A stretch of DNA of 64,000 nt from Brevibacillus dissolubilis (GTDB taxonomy: Bacteria; Bacillota; Bacilli; Brevibacillales; Brevibacillaceae). Shown here one piece after another: positions 1 through 12,753 of the stretch. The first letter of the stretch is position 1. Each line of letters starts with the position of its first letter. The translations under genes and the position numbers were made by a program. The stretch is taken from the NCBI RefSeq assembly GCF_006170445.1, contig NZ_VCNA01000013.1, positions 87,964 to 151,963 on the forward strand. The letters run 5' to 3'. The notes under the pieces were generated by a model. That model was not told the origin of the DNA and made no database searches. It saw only the letters and a list, made by a program, of their open reading frames with translations.

Positions 1-1079
1 CCGGTGTAGAACTCTGGGTTCACAACGTCACCTACAGTGAGTTGTTTGGTCAGTTCAACTACGCGGTTGAGTACTTGATCGTATACGTCTTGGTGAACGA
101 TCGCACGGGAGCATGCAGAGCATTTTTGGCCGGAGAAGCCGAATGCAGATGCTACGATGGATTGAGCAGCCAGTTCGAGGTCAGCATCGTTGTCTACGAC
201 GATGGAGTCTTTACCGCCCATTTCAGCAACGAGGCGCTTGATCCATTTTTGGCCTGGACGGTGCTTCGCAGCCAATTCGTTGATGCGCAGACCTACGTCA
301 CGGGAACCAGTGAAGGAGATGAAGCGGGTCAGTGGGTGCTCAACGAGGTAGTCACCGATTTCGCCGCCGCTGCCTGGTACGAAGTTAACCACGCCTGCTG
401 GTACGCCTGCGTCTTCGAGGATTTCCATGAATTTCGCTGCGATGATTGGTGTGGTGGATGCTGGCTTGAGCACTACGGTGTTACCCGCTACGAGTGCTGC
501 AGTCGTCATACCAACCATGATCGCGAGTGGGAAGTTCCAAGGTGGGATTACGATCCCCACGCCCAATGGAACATAGTAGAGTTCGTTGTCTTCGCCTGGG
601 ATGCGGGTCAATGGATGGCGCTCAGCCAATTTGTCCATTTGACGTGCATAGTATTCCATGAAGTCGATTGCTTCTGCGGTGTCCGCATCTGCTTCCGGCC
701 AGCTTTTGCCCGCTTCTTTGGTGAGCCAAGCGGAGAATTCATGTTTGCGGCGGCGCAGGATTGCTGCTGCTTTGAACAGGTAGCGGGAACGTGCAGTCGC
801 AGGTACAGCTTTCCAGGTTTCGAAGGTTTGAGCAGCGGTTTGGATTGCTTTTTCAGCAAGCTCCTTGTCTGCTTGGGAAACCACACCGATGACTTGCTGT
901 GTATTGGATGGGTTGATCGATTTGCTTTTCTTTTCGGTTTTGATTCTTTCGCCGCCGATGATGATGTCATACTCACGGCCGAGTTCGCTTTCTACTTGAG
1001 CGAGCGCTGTTTCGAACGCTTGCTTATTTTCAGGGAGCTTAAAATTGGTAAATGGTTCGTTTTTGTAATCCACTTGCAC
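1..1079 (-). CDS. rocA: L-glutamate gamma-semialdehyde (1-pyrroline-5-carboxylate) dehydrogenase, C-terminus cut by window edge
   Basis: Oxidises glutamate-5-semialdehyde to glutamate with NAD+, the last step of proline and arginine catabolism, in the cytoplasm. About 359 of the usual ~515 residues are visible; the frame is open to the left edge. The aldehyde dehydrogenase core is clear: a PPWNFP segment, the catalytic glutamate in EMGGKD (about residue 285) and the catalytic cysteine in SGQKCSARS (about residue 319). The start is GTG at 1079, nine bases after AAGGAGG. A sigma-54 type promoter lies about 60 bases upstream, as expected for RocR/SigL-controlled roc genes of B. subtilis. Identification is firm; only the regulation is inferred. 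Confidence 0.95.
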   Translation of the reverse strand, partial: MQVDYKNEPFTNFKLPENKQAFETALAQVESELGREYDIIIGGERIKTEKKSKSINPSNTQQVIGVVSQADKELAEKAIQTAAQTFETWKAVPATARSRYLFKAAAILRRRKHEFSAWLTKEAGKSWPEADADTAEAIDFMEYYARQMDKLAERHPLTRIPGEDNELYYVPLGVGIVIPPWNFPLAIMVGMTTAALVAGNTVVLKPASTTPIIAAKFMEILEDAGVPAGVVNFVPGSGGEIGDYLVEHPLTRFISFTGSRDVGLRINELAAKHRPGQKWIKRLVAEMGGKDSIVVDNDADLELAAQSIVASAFGFSGQKCSACSRAIVHQDVYDQVLNRVVELTKQLTVGDVVNPEFYT

Positions 1080-1137
1080 GATGTAACGCCTCCTTGGTTA
1101 ATAAGCCTAGTAACGTGAAAGTAACAGGAATTTCTAT

Positions 1138-1155
1138 ATGCAAAAACCATACCAA
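1138..1155 (-). promoter_or_regulatory. sigma-54 (SigL) type -24/-12 promoter of rocA
   Basis: On the minus strand the sequence is TTGGTATGGTTTTTGCAT. The GG and GC doublets are separated by exactly 10 bases, matching the consensus TGGCAC-N5-TTGCA. It lies about 60 bases before the rocA GTG. In B. subtilis roc genes need SigL and the enhancer-binding protein RocR, so the match is biologically sensible. Confidence 0.75.
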
Positions 1156-1234
1156 CTTTTCCGGATTTACGGCAACGCTAGTAGTGTTTGCATGCAAGGG
1201 GTCTTCCAATCGCATAGGTGAAATGAATCTATGT

Positions 1235-1276
1235 ACACAAGTGTGCAAAATAATGTTCAATTCTGCACACTTGTGT
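1235..1276. promoter_or_regulatory. 13-bp perfect inverted repeat, candidate upstream activator site for rocA
   Basis: Arms ACACAAGTGTGCA (1235-1247) and TGCACACTTGTGT (1264-1276) are perfect complements around a 16-base centre. It sits between the camS stop and rocA, about 120 bases upstream of the predicted sigma-54 start, a usual enhancer distance. No T-run follows on either strand, so a terminator is less likely. An activator (RocR-like) site is inferred. Confidence 0.55.
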
Positions 1277-1280
1277 TTGA

Positions 1281-2357
1281 TTATTTACGATAGATATGCA
1301 TATACGGTTCGCCTTCTGACGGGCGGACATAGATCGCCAATGGCGCGGTGATGGACTGGACGTAGAGGTTGACATGCACTTTTTTATCGAAGTATTGGTT
1401 GATCAGTCCGGCAGCATATTGGGTGAACTGCAAGACCTCTGTGCGGGAATCGTACTCAGCTGAAGCAGTGATCGTCAGCTCTACGAGTTCACCGTCCATG
1501 AAGCGGCCAAGACCGGTCAAGCCGATATATTCACCGAAGAAGCCCTGAACATTTTTCTTCAGCTTATCATATTGCATCGAGATCTGCGGGTATTCGGACT
1601 CGGCATCACTTCCGGGGAAGAGGAAGAATTCTTCCTGAATCGGTTGCCACTTCGATACAGAGCTGTCTGTGGCATTGACCGTCCCTGTCATGATGAAGCG
1701 GCCAGGTACGAGGGTGGATGAGCGCCCAGGCACTTGATAAAGCGCGATGACCATCGGGACTTGCTGGTTCTCGGCGCGGATCTTCTGCACGATACGAGCT
1801 GAGAGCTGCTGTCCTTTGGCACGCAGCTCATCAACGGTGAATTCCTTTTCTTGACCGGATGGATCGGTATATACCGGGTTGAGTGCGAGGCTGATCACCA
1901 TACCGAACGGGCCGTTTTGCTGCTTGCTCACATAATCGTGCTCAAGCACTTGGATCAGCAGGTTTTTGCCTTTTGGCGGGTTGAGACCTTCTTGGTTTTT
2001 GCTGGAGCGGGAGACCCAGGCTTCGACCTGTTCCTTGGAGATACGCTGTCCTTCCTGGAACAGATACTCTTCGGTAGAAAACGTCTCTTGGGCGATCTCC
2101 ATCATGCCCAGCTCCAGATGGCTGAAGTCGATCCGGTAATCCCGCTCAGCCAGCATGCCGCGTGTCTGGTTGGGACGATAGGGAACGACACCCCCGTAAT
2201 GTTTATCGCTGATTTGGAACACCGAGGAGATGGTCGGGGTGGCCGGCTCCGGTGCCTCCTCTGACGGTCTGCTGCCAAAGAACGAGCAGGCCGTCAAAGC
2301 CAGACAGCAGGTGACGAGCAGTGAGTAGCGGGTTAGCCTGTTCCATGTTTTTTTCAT
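1281..2357 (-). CDS. camS: CamS family lipoprotein (YerH)
   Basis: A 358-residue lipoprotein of the CamS (sex pheromone cAM373 precursor) family, which is YerH in B. subtilis. The N-terminus is a typical lipoprotein signal: basic MKKTWNR, a hydrophobic stretch and the lipobox LTAC, so the mature protein should be anchored to the outer face of the membrane. The start is ATG at 2357, since AAAGGAG lies nine bases upstream; an earlier in-frame TTG at 2381 has no ribosome site. It is last in the run pcrA-ligA-lipoprotein-ppx-camS, 30 bases after ppx. In enterococci the signal peptide of the homologue gives rise to a mating pheromone; its role in Bacillales is unknown. Family call is firm. Confidence 0.88.
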   Translation of the reverse strand: MKKTWNRLTRYSLLVTCCLALTACSFFGSRPSEEAPEPATPTISSVFQISDKHYGGVVPYRPNQTRGMLAERDYRIDFSHLELGMMEIAQETFSTEEYLFQEGQRISKEQVEAWVSRSSKNQEGLNPPKGKNLLIQVLEHDYVSKQQNGPFGMVISLALNPVYTDPSGQEKEFTVDELRAKGQQLSARIVQKIRAENQQVPMVIALYQVPGRSSTLVPGRFIMTGTVNATDSSVSKWQPIQEEFFLFPGSDAESEYPQISMQYDKLKKNVQGFFGEYIGLTGLGRFMDGELVELTITASAEYDSRTEVLQFTQYAAGLINQYFDKKVHVNLYVQSITAPLAIYVRPSEGEPYMHIYRK

Positions 2358-2387
2358 TGGTAAAAACTCCTTTAGATACAAACAGCG

Positions 2388-3929
2388 CTATGGCTTGTCC
2401 ATCACTTTTTCCACGACTTTGGCGGAAATTTCGAAGCGTCCGCCGAAGCTTTTATCGAACTTTTCCAGTAGCTCGCGGGCTTCCTTGAGCTCCAGCTCGA
2501 TATCAGGGGTGACGGTGTGCATGATAATCTTGGTCTCTTTTCCGGACAGCTTGCAGGTGACATCCTGTACATCCATGGAGAGCGAACGGTCGAGAGCGCG
2601 AGCCATCAGCAGGATGATCGTCAGTCTCAGCACCAGCTCTTCGTCCTCCGGCTTGAGAAGCATCTGATAAGGGGCGGACCACTCGCGGATTTTTTTCTTA
2701 TTTTTACTGGCGGCAATCAGAGCGACCAGCAGACGCTCGCGGTGTGTCAGCCCTGGGATTTTGGAGTGGAGCAGGACATAGTAGGTGTGCTTCTGCCACT
2801 CATAAAAGCTGACCGTGACACCCACATCATGCAGCAGGGAGGCAAAATGGAGCAATCGGCGCTCGCTCTCCCCCATCTTATGACGCGGGGACAAATCATC
2901 AAACAACCGCAGGGACAGGTGTGCGACGTGATGGGCGTGTGAGTGGTCGACTTTGTAATAATGCATCAGGTTCTCCACTTCACTCATCGTCACATCTGCT
3001 GCGAGCTTTTGCGGGTATCGCTGTTGGTAGTACTCATAGAAAAGACCCTCGCGGATACCGTTGCCGCTGATCAGAAGCTGCGGTGCTTTGCAGGCTTCCA
3101 TCAGGGATTGGATGATCAAGCCACCCGCGAGAATGATGTCGGCACGCTCCTTGGAGAGGCCGGGGAGCTGCTGCAGCTCTTTATAGGAGAGAGAGGCGAT
3201 GTAGTTGATCGTCTCATCTACCTGTGTCTTGCTCATCTCGTAGTTGTGGGCGATCTCGATCGGATAACCGATGAGATTGCGGTGGATGCGGGCGATATTG
3301 CGTACCGTGCCGCCCAGTCCGATCAGGGGCAGGCCGTGATTGGCACTGATCCATGGCTGGTTAAGAAAAGCGCTGCGCAAATACTGCCGCACATCGTAAA
3401 TCGACACCCTGCCATCCTGCTCTGGGTCGCGGTATGACTCGGTCAAGGTCAACGCCCCAAACGGCATACTCACACTGTCTGACAGCTTGCGGCTACGGAA
3501 CAGGGTCACCTCAGAGCTTCCCCCGCCGATATCGAGCGTGAAGCCGTCTTGCAGAGAAAATCCGTTGAGTACCCCGACCAATCCGTAATAGCCTTCCTCA
3601 TGCCCGCTCAGGACACGAAAACGCAGACCGGTCTCGGCTTCGACGGTGTTGAGGAAATCCTGCTGGTTCTCTGCAATCCGTACAGCCGCCGTCGTGACAG
3701 GGACGATCGTCGTCACCTGGCGCGAGCGGCACAGCTTCATGAAGCGCTTGAGCGTAGACAGGGCGCGTTTGACGGAGGCAGGCTTGAGGATGCGCTCCGG
3801 CCCCATCGATTCACTGAGCCGTACCGTCTCCTTGGTGTCGTCGACCAGATGATACGAATCTTGATTGATTTCAAAAATGACCATCCGGATGGTGTTGGAA
3901 CCCATGTCAATAATGGCGATCTTCTCCAT
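2388..3929 (-). CDS. ppx: Ppx/GppA phosphatase with C-terminal HD domain
   Basis: A 513-residue exopolyphosphatase/pppGpp phosphatase family protein. The N-terminal actin-like fold shows the first phosphate loop IDMGSNTIRM (residues 7-16) and the second LDIGGGSSE. The C-terminal half carries an HD-type domain with the motif LLHDVG (histidine-aspartate pair). Such proteins hydrolyse polyphosphate or the stringent-response nucleotide pppGpp; which one cannot be told from sequence. The start is ATG at 3929 behind AGAGGTGATC. It lies 27 bases from the stop of the upstream lipoprotein gene and 30 bases before camS, so the three are probably co-transcribed. Length is typical for the long HD-containing form. 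Confidence 0.88.
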   Translation of the reverse strand: MEKIAIIDMGSNTIRMVIFEINQDSYHLVDDTKETVRLSESMGPERILKPASVKRALSTLKRFMKLCRSRQVTTIVPVTTAAVRIAENQQDFLNTVEAETGLRFRVLSGHEEGYYGLVGVLNGFSLQDGFTLDIGGGSSEVTLFRSRKLSDSVSMPFGALTLTESYRDPEQDGRVSIYDVRQYLRSAFLNQPWISANHGLPLIGLGGTVRNIARIHRNLIGYPIEIAHNYEMSKTQVDETINYIASLSYKELQQLPGLSKERADIILAGGLIIQSLMEACKAPQLLISGNGIREGLFYEYYQQRYPQKLAADVTMSEVENLMHYYKVDHSHAHHVAHLSLRLFDDLSPRHKMGESERRLLHFASLLHDVGVTVSFYEWQKHTYYVLLHSKIPGLTHRERLLVALIAASKNKKKIREWSAPYQMLLKPEDEELVLRLTIILLMARALDRSLSMDVQDVTCKLSGKETKIIMHTVTPDIELELKEARELLEKFDKSFGGRFEISAKVVEKVMDKP

Positions 3930-3956
3930 CTGATCACCTCTTTTCTATTGGCAGGC

Positions 3957-4883
3957 TTACTGCCATTTTTTCCATTCGCCGTTCTCATAAAAATAGATGA
4001 TGGCAGAGTCACCGATCCCGATTAACGTATCTTCGCTGTGTCCCGGTGAAATCGCACTGAGCCGTTCAGGAACGTCTTGGGACAACATCTCCCAATCGCT
4101 GTCTTCTTCCTTCACCATGATGCCCTGGTCGGTGGAGAGGTACATCTTATTGTGCTGATTGTCGATGGCAAGCGAAAAGACGCGCTCCACGCCCTCGATT
4201 ACCTCAGACTCCCACTTGCCTTCCTGCGCGGATAACAGACCGTTCTGTGTCAGCACATACAGGCGCTCCTCATAGGCATTGTAGTCGATCGCATAGACCT
4301 CCTGATTGAGCTGCTGCAGCTCTTCCATCAGCTCCCAGCGGTCACCGCCGTCGCGGGATTGATAGATCCCCATCCCCGACACATAGACATAGAGGTTCAC
4401 CTGATCTTTCTGCCGTACACCCGTCAATCCGAGGATGTCAGGCTGGTCAGGTAACCCCGTTATCATCGGCTCCCATGTTTCGCCGCCGTCACGGCTGCGC
4501 TTGGCTACACCTTGACCCGTCACATAGACGTGCTCCGTCTCCTCGGGGTCGAAAAAAGCACCCCGGATATCGTCGAGCGCAAGATCCTCCGGCGTCTCCG
4601 CCCAGAGCTTCTGACTTGCTGTCCCATAGAGACCCACATGTGTGCCAAGCCAGAGTCTTGATCCATCTGGAGATGGCTTGACGAAGTGGATGTGCTCCCC
4701 TTTTTGCAGGACGTCCTGATAGGTGAGCTCCCCTTGAATATCAGAAGCGGCACGGACCGGCACATTGGGCGTATCAAAAGACCCCTGTGCAGGCTCAGTG
4801 TCATTGGTCGTACATCCGGTTAACAGGCTGGTCATGGCGAACCCGACTGCCCATTGTTTCAGCGTGATTCGTTTCACTTTCAC
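3957..4883 (-). CDS. BNR-repeat (beta-propeller-like) lipoprotein, unknown function
   Basis: A 308-residue predicted lipoprotein: basic N-terminus, hydrophobic stretch and lipobox LLTGC at about residues 20-24. The body contains Asp-box (BNR) repeats of the form SRDGGETW and SRDGGDRWE, plus related strands, as in sialidase-like and YCF48-like beta-propellers. These folds are scaffolds, and no catalytic residues can be assigned. The start is GTG at 4883 or the GTG two codons later; both lie close to AAGGTG. It sits between ligA and ppx in the same direction, 28 bases after ligA. The equivalent region of B. subtilis does not, to my knowledge, carry this gene. The family call is moderate and the function is open. 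Confidence 0.7.
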   Translation of the reverse strand: MKVKRITLKQWAVGFAMTSLLTGCTTNDTEPAQGSFDTPNVPVRAASDIQGELTYQDVLQKGEHIHFVKPSPDGSRLWLGTHVGLYGTASQKLWAETPEDLALDDIRGAFFDPEETEHVYVTGQGVAKRSRDGGETWEPMITGLPDQPDILGLTGVRQKDQVNLYVYVSGMGIYQSRDGGDRWELMEELQQLNQEVYAIDYNAYEERLYVLTQNGLLSAQEGKWESEVIEGVERVFSLAIDNQHNKMYLSTDQGIMVKEEDSDWEMLSQDVPERLSAISPGHSEDTLIGIGDSAIIYFYENGEWKKWQ

Positions 4884-4911
4884 TCACACCTTCACCAAAG
4901 AGAATGGGATG

Positions 4912-9433
<4,522 letters not shown>

Positions 9434-9571
9434 AATGAATATGGCCACCTTTCGTTAGGAAACTGGTAGAAAAAAAGAAAGCATATGTTCTGGATCATAG
9501 CCTTTCTATTTTGTCATAGATTGAGCGAGAATGCCACGGTATGTGTACCTGTTTTGGGCGATTTGTCAATG

Positions 9572-9640
9572 AAAAAACCACCAAATCAGACTGGTGGCTT
9601 GGTGAAAAAACAAAACTCCCAGACCAATTTCGCCTGAGAG
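9572..9640 (-). terminator. two tandem terminators downstream of pcrB
   Basis: First hairpin (minus strand): CTCTCAG...CTGGGAG with an 11-base loop (9616-9640), followed by a T-rich tract. Second: CCACCA...TGGTGG (9578-9597), followed by TTTTTT. Both lie between pcrB and pcrA, so the pcrA operon probably starts from its own promoter in 9434-9570. Confidence 0.7.
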
Positions 9641-9666
9641 CCCTCTTGTAACCGAATCATTCAATT

Positions 9667-10353
9667 CTATCCCTTCACCGCGCCAACCGTCGCCAGCGCA
9701 GCGTCCAAATCCTCATAAATCACATTCCCGACAACCACCGTATCGGCAATCGCCGCCATCTCCTTGGCCTGCTCCACGGTCTTCACTCCGCCGCCGTAGA
9801 ACACATGAGCTCCTTCGGCACCTTTGCGAATAGCACGCACCACCTCAGGATCACCATACGTCCCGCTGTATTCTACATACACCATCGACAGATTCAACAG
9901 CTTTGTCGCGGTCTGCCCGTAAGCTTTGGCCTCATCAGGGCCGGCCACAGGACGGGCCTTGGTCAACTTCGCTACAGAGGATTCTGGATTAAGCACCAAG
10001 TAGCCTTCCGTGAAGATCTCTTCCCAGTGAATATAGCTGCCATACGCGGTCAGTCCGGCGACATGCGGGGCAAAAATCCAATCAGGATCACCCGCATTGA
10101 GCACCAACGGGATCAAATACGAATCAAACCCCGGCACAACCGCCTGCAGGTTGGATACCTCCAGCACAGTCGGAACGGCATAACGGCGAATCCGTGCCAT
10201 CAGGTCCAGAGTGTTGTCAAAAGTAATGCCGAGCGTACCGCCGACAATAATCGCATCCGTGCCGGACTCACAGATGGCTTCGAGTGCGTCATCGTCGATC
10301 GTTTTGTCCGGGTCTAGTTTGAAGGCGTGCCGCCAACTGCGATAATCGATCAC
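9667..10353 (-). CDS. pcrB: heptaprenylglyceryl phosphate synthase PcrB
   Basis: Joins sn-glycerol-1-phosphate to a polyprenyl diphosphate (heptaprenyl in Bacillales), giving an archaeal-type ether lipid precursor. The 228-residue TIM-barrel protein has the family's phosphate and prenyl-binding segments: GTDAIIVGGT near the N-terminus, YVEYSGTYGDP and FYGGGV near the C-terminus. The start is GTG at 10353, behind GAGGGAGG. It follows yerC by 18 bases and is followed by two terminators, so yerC and pcrB form a short operon upstream of pcrA. Length and motifs match the family well. Confidence 0.94.
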   Translation of the reverse strand: MIDYRSWRHAFKLDPDKTIDDDALEAICESGTDAIIVGGTLGITFDNTLDLMARIRRYAVPTVLEVSNLQAVVPGFDSYLIPLVLNAGDPDWIFAPHVAGLTAYGSYIHWEEIFTEGYLVLNPESSVAKLTKARPVAGPDEAKAYGQTATKLLNLSMVYVEYSGTYGDPEVVRAIRKGAEGAHVFYGGGVKTVEQAKEMAAIADTVVVGNVIYEDLDAALATVGAVKG

Positions 10354-10371
10354 TGCTTTTGCCTCCCTCGG

Positions 10372-10662
10372 TTACTTGCCAATACGGTCCAAGGCGAGCG
10401 TATAGCCGTCATTACCGTAATTGAGACAACGCTTCACACGGGAAATCGTAGCGGTGGAAGCACCCGTCTCCGCTTCGATCTGGTTGTAGGTGAAGCCTTT
10501 GCGAAGCATACGCGCCACTTCCAGACGCTGAGCGAGCGACTGCATCTCATTCACCGTGCACAGATCGTCAAAAAAACGATAGCACTCCTCAATATTCTCA
10601 AGCGACAAGATCGCTTCAAAAAGCTGCTCGATACCTTTCCCCTTCAGTTTCTCCAATTGCAT
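10372..10662 (-). CDS. yerC: YerC/YecD family TrpR-like DNA-binding protein
   Basis: A 96-residue small regulator with a Trp-repressor-like helix-turn-helix: LAQRLEVARMLRKGFTYNQI followed by the recognition region TGASTATISRV. The start is ATG at 10662, because GGGGTGATC ends three bases before it; a GTG three codons upstream lies inside that ribosome site and is rejected. The homologue in B. subtilis is YerC, next to pcrB as here. Its target genes cannot be read from the sequence. Confidence 0.9.
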   Translation of the reverse strand: MQLEKLKGKGIEQLFEAILSLENIEECYRFFDDLCTVNEMQSLAQRLEVARMLRKGFTYNQIEAETGASTATISRVKRCLNYGNDGYTLALDRIGK

Positions 10663-10781
10663 GCTGATCACCCCATAAGTATCTATAAGAACAATAGGAC
10701 TCGTTGTTACACGTTAAAATTTTTAAGCGTTAAAGCACCTATTCCTAATCTTAGGGGAAAACAGTACGAAATTCAAGCGAT

Positions 10782-11846
10782 TTATTGATAAGTGACAGCG
10801 CTTGCAAGTCCAGGGTGGTCAGGCACTATGTTAACCCAGGTATTGCCCGGAAGCAAGGGGAGTTCTTTGGTCAGCGCCTCATCTTCATAAGCGCGGATGA
10901 CACCGCCGCTTCGTTTCCATTTGACCGGACGTACCTTTCCCTGCTGGAACAGATAGCCGTCGCCAGGGCCTACTACATCGACATGGCGGCGGCCTTCATT
11001 GTCCAGTACCTGATGCTCTGCCGAGATGATCAATAGATTCTTGACCGATAGCTGTTCATTGGTATTGAGGTCGTTGTGCGGCTGGCCTTGGGTGAAGCGC
11101 AGATAGCGGCCTTTCTCAGCGCTATAGGTATAACTGGCCTTGTAGGACGGGTGGAACGTGATATTGATCTTCGAGGCTGGGCTGCCCTCGGTGATTTGGC
11201 TGTCTTGGGCTACGAATGGGAAATACGGGATTTCCCCAGTCGGACGGAAACCCTTGGCGTTGATCGCTTTGGTGATCCGATCCAGATTGGTATAGAGATT
11301 GTGCGGCGCACGGCGGAACGACTCCCGCCAGAAGTACGGCGCATTATTGATTTCATTAATATAGGAAAAATCGGACTGGGCCAGCGTCTCCAGCGCCTCT
11401 GGACTTCCTCCGGCGTGTACCAGTACGGCATCAAAGCCTGTACCTACTTGGATAAAATACGGACGGATACTGCGCACCGGGCCGATCACTTTTGGCTTTT
11501 GACTTTGGAAAATCGCCAAGAAGCGGGTAACCTCGCCTTCTGCCAACACCTCATACACCATGTCAGCCTGACTCAGACCTGACTGCGGGCGGGCTTTCGG
11601 GTGATTATTGATCATCACCATGACGGGGCGGCTGTCGGTCGGATGATCGGTACCAAGACCAGTCAATGGAGCTGTATACGCATAGGTCGGTGCAGTCGGC
11701 TGAGTTGGGTCTGCTGTGGTGACTGGTGACGGTGTTGTCACAGGCTGCTGCTCTCCACCGGTCTGGGATGTTGCTTCCAGGCTGCAAGCGGTAAGTGCCG
11801 TACATACGATCAGGGAAGACAAGAGGGTTTGAACACGTTTGTCCAT
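10782..11846 (-). CDS. yerB: DUF3048 family lipoprotein (YerB)
   Basis: A 354-residue predicted lipoprotein of the YerB/DUF3048 family: signal MDKRVQTLLSSL, lipobox LTAC, then a Thr/Pro/Gln-rich tether of about 50 residues before the globular domain. That domain starts near the segment PLTGLGTDHPTDSRPVMVMI. The start is ATG at 11846 behind AGAAAGGAG; an upstream in-frame extension to 11933 has no ribosome site and would bury the signal peptide. It lies 119 bases upstream of yerC on the same strand. The biochemical function of the family is unknown to me. Family assignment is firm from the N-terminal DUF3048 signature and the yer gene order. Confidence 0.87.
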   Translation of the reverse strand: MDKRVQTLLSSLIVCTALTACSLEATSQTGGEQQPVTTPSPVTTADPTQPTAPTYAYTAPLTGLGTDHPTDSRPVMVMINNHPKARPQSGLSQADMVYEVLAEGEVTRFLAIFQSQKPKVIGPVRSIRPYFIQVGTGFDAVLVHAGGSPEALETLAQSDFSYINEINNAPYFWRESFRRAPHNLYTNLDRITKAINAKGFRPTGEIPYFPFVAQDSQITEGSPASKINITFHPSYKASYTYSAEKGRYLRFTQGQPHNDLNTNEQLSVKNLLIISAEHQVLDNEGRRHVDVVGPGDGYLFQQGKVRPVKWKRSGGVIRAYEDEALTKELPLLPGNTWVNIVPDHPGLASAVTYQ

Positions 11847-12006
11847 AGGTCCGCTCCTTTCTCTTTTTCCAATTACTAGTAAGGTTCTCGTTCGGTCGAT
11901 TGAATCCTGCCTGCTGTCCCACAAGATTCCCACATTCCTTATACGTGGTTGCCATACGTTTCATTTCACCCTGTGATAAAATAATAAGGAAAGGGAGGGG
12001 CGTCTA

Positions 12007-12753
12007 ATGACCACAACCACACCATATTCCGTCTATCTGGTAGATGACGAAGCCAACTTACTTCAACTGCTCAAATCCTACCTGCAAAATGCGGGTTTTG
12101 ACGTAAAAGCTTTCGAGAATGGAGAGCAGGTCGTGCAGGCGCTCGACCAAGACCCGCCTCCTCATCTCTGGATTCTTGATATTATGCTCCCTGATATTGA
12201 CGGGTACGAGTTGCTCCGGTTGATCCGTAATAAGTATGATGTGCCAATTATCTTCATTTCAGCACGTGACCAAGATATGGATAAAATCATCGGGCTGGAA
12301 CTGGGCAGCGATGATTACCTCGCTAAGCCGTTTTTGCCGCGCGAGCTGGTGATCCGTGCCCAGAAGCTGCTCCAACGCACCTATGAAAAAGCGACCACCG
12401 CATCTGCTGCGACAGTGAATGGCCACGGCATGGCTGCCGGTTCGGGTACACCGCAATTCCAAGACTGGGTAACCATCGGGCCGTACATGATCTCCGAAAA
12501 AGGCCGTCTGGTCAAAGAAACGGCCTCCGACCAGCCGATTGAACTGACGACCAAAGAGTTCGACCTGATCATGTATCTGATCAACAACCAAGGTCAGGCA
12601 CTTCACCGCGAACAGATCCTCGCCGCTGTCTGGGGCGACGATTATATCGGCTCTGACCGTGCCGTCGATGACCTCGTCAAGCGAATCCGCAAAAAGATGC
12701 CGGGCTTCCCGCTAGAGACCGTCTACGGCTTTGGCTACCGGATGTCGCCATGA
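12007..12753 (+). CDS. OmpR-family response regulator
   Basis: A 248-residue two-component regulator. The receiver domain (about 1-120) shows the acidic pair D13-D14, the phospho-acceptor D58 in LDIMLPD, and the conserved lysine in LAKPF. The C-terminal winged helix (about 150-248) carries the OmpR signature TTKEFDLIMYL and ends with YGFGYRM. An unusual Ala/Thr/Gly-rich linker of roughly 30 residues separates the two; OmpR linkers are normally much shorter. The start follows GGGAGGGG. The stop overlaps the start of the sensor kinase gene (ATGA), showing translational coupling. The arrangement resembles CssRS-type stress systems, but the signal is unknown. Confidence 0.93.
   Translation: MTTTTPYSVYLVDDEANLLQLLKSYLQNAGFDVKAFENGEQVVQALDQDPPPHLWILDIMLPDIDGYELLRLIRNKYDVPIIFISARDQDMDKIIGLELGSDDYLAKPFLPRELVIRAQKLLQRTYEKATTASAATVNGHGMAAGSGTPQFQDWVTIGPYMISEKGRLVKETASDQPIELTTKEFDLIMYLINNQGQALHREQILAAVWGDDYIGSDRAVDDLVKRIRKKMPGFPLETVYGFGYRMSP

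Noticed and set aside
42..1118. A long plus-strand open frame of 358 codons opposite rocA.
   Set aside because: It is the mirror of the rocA reading frame, has abnormal Cys/Phe/Trp-rich composition and no ribosome site; the minus strand encodes a perfect aldehyde dehydrogenase.
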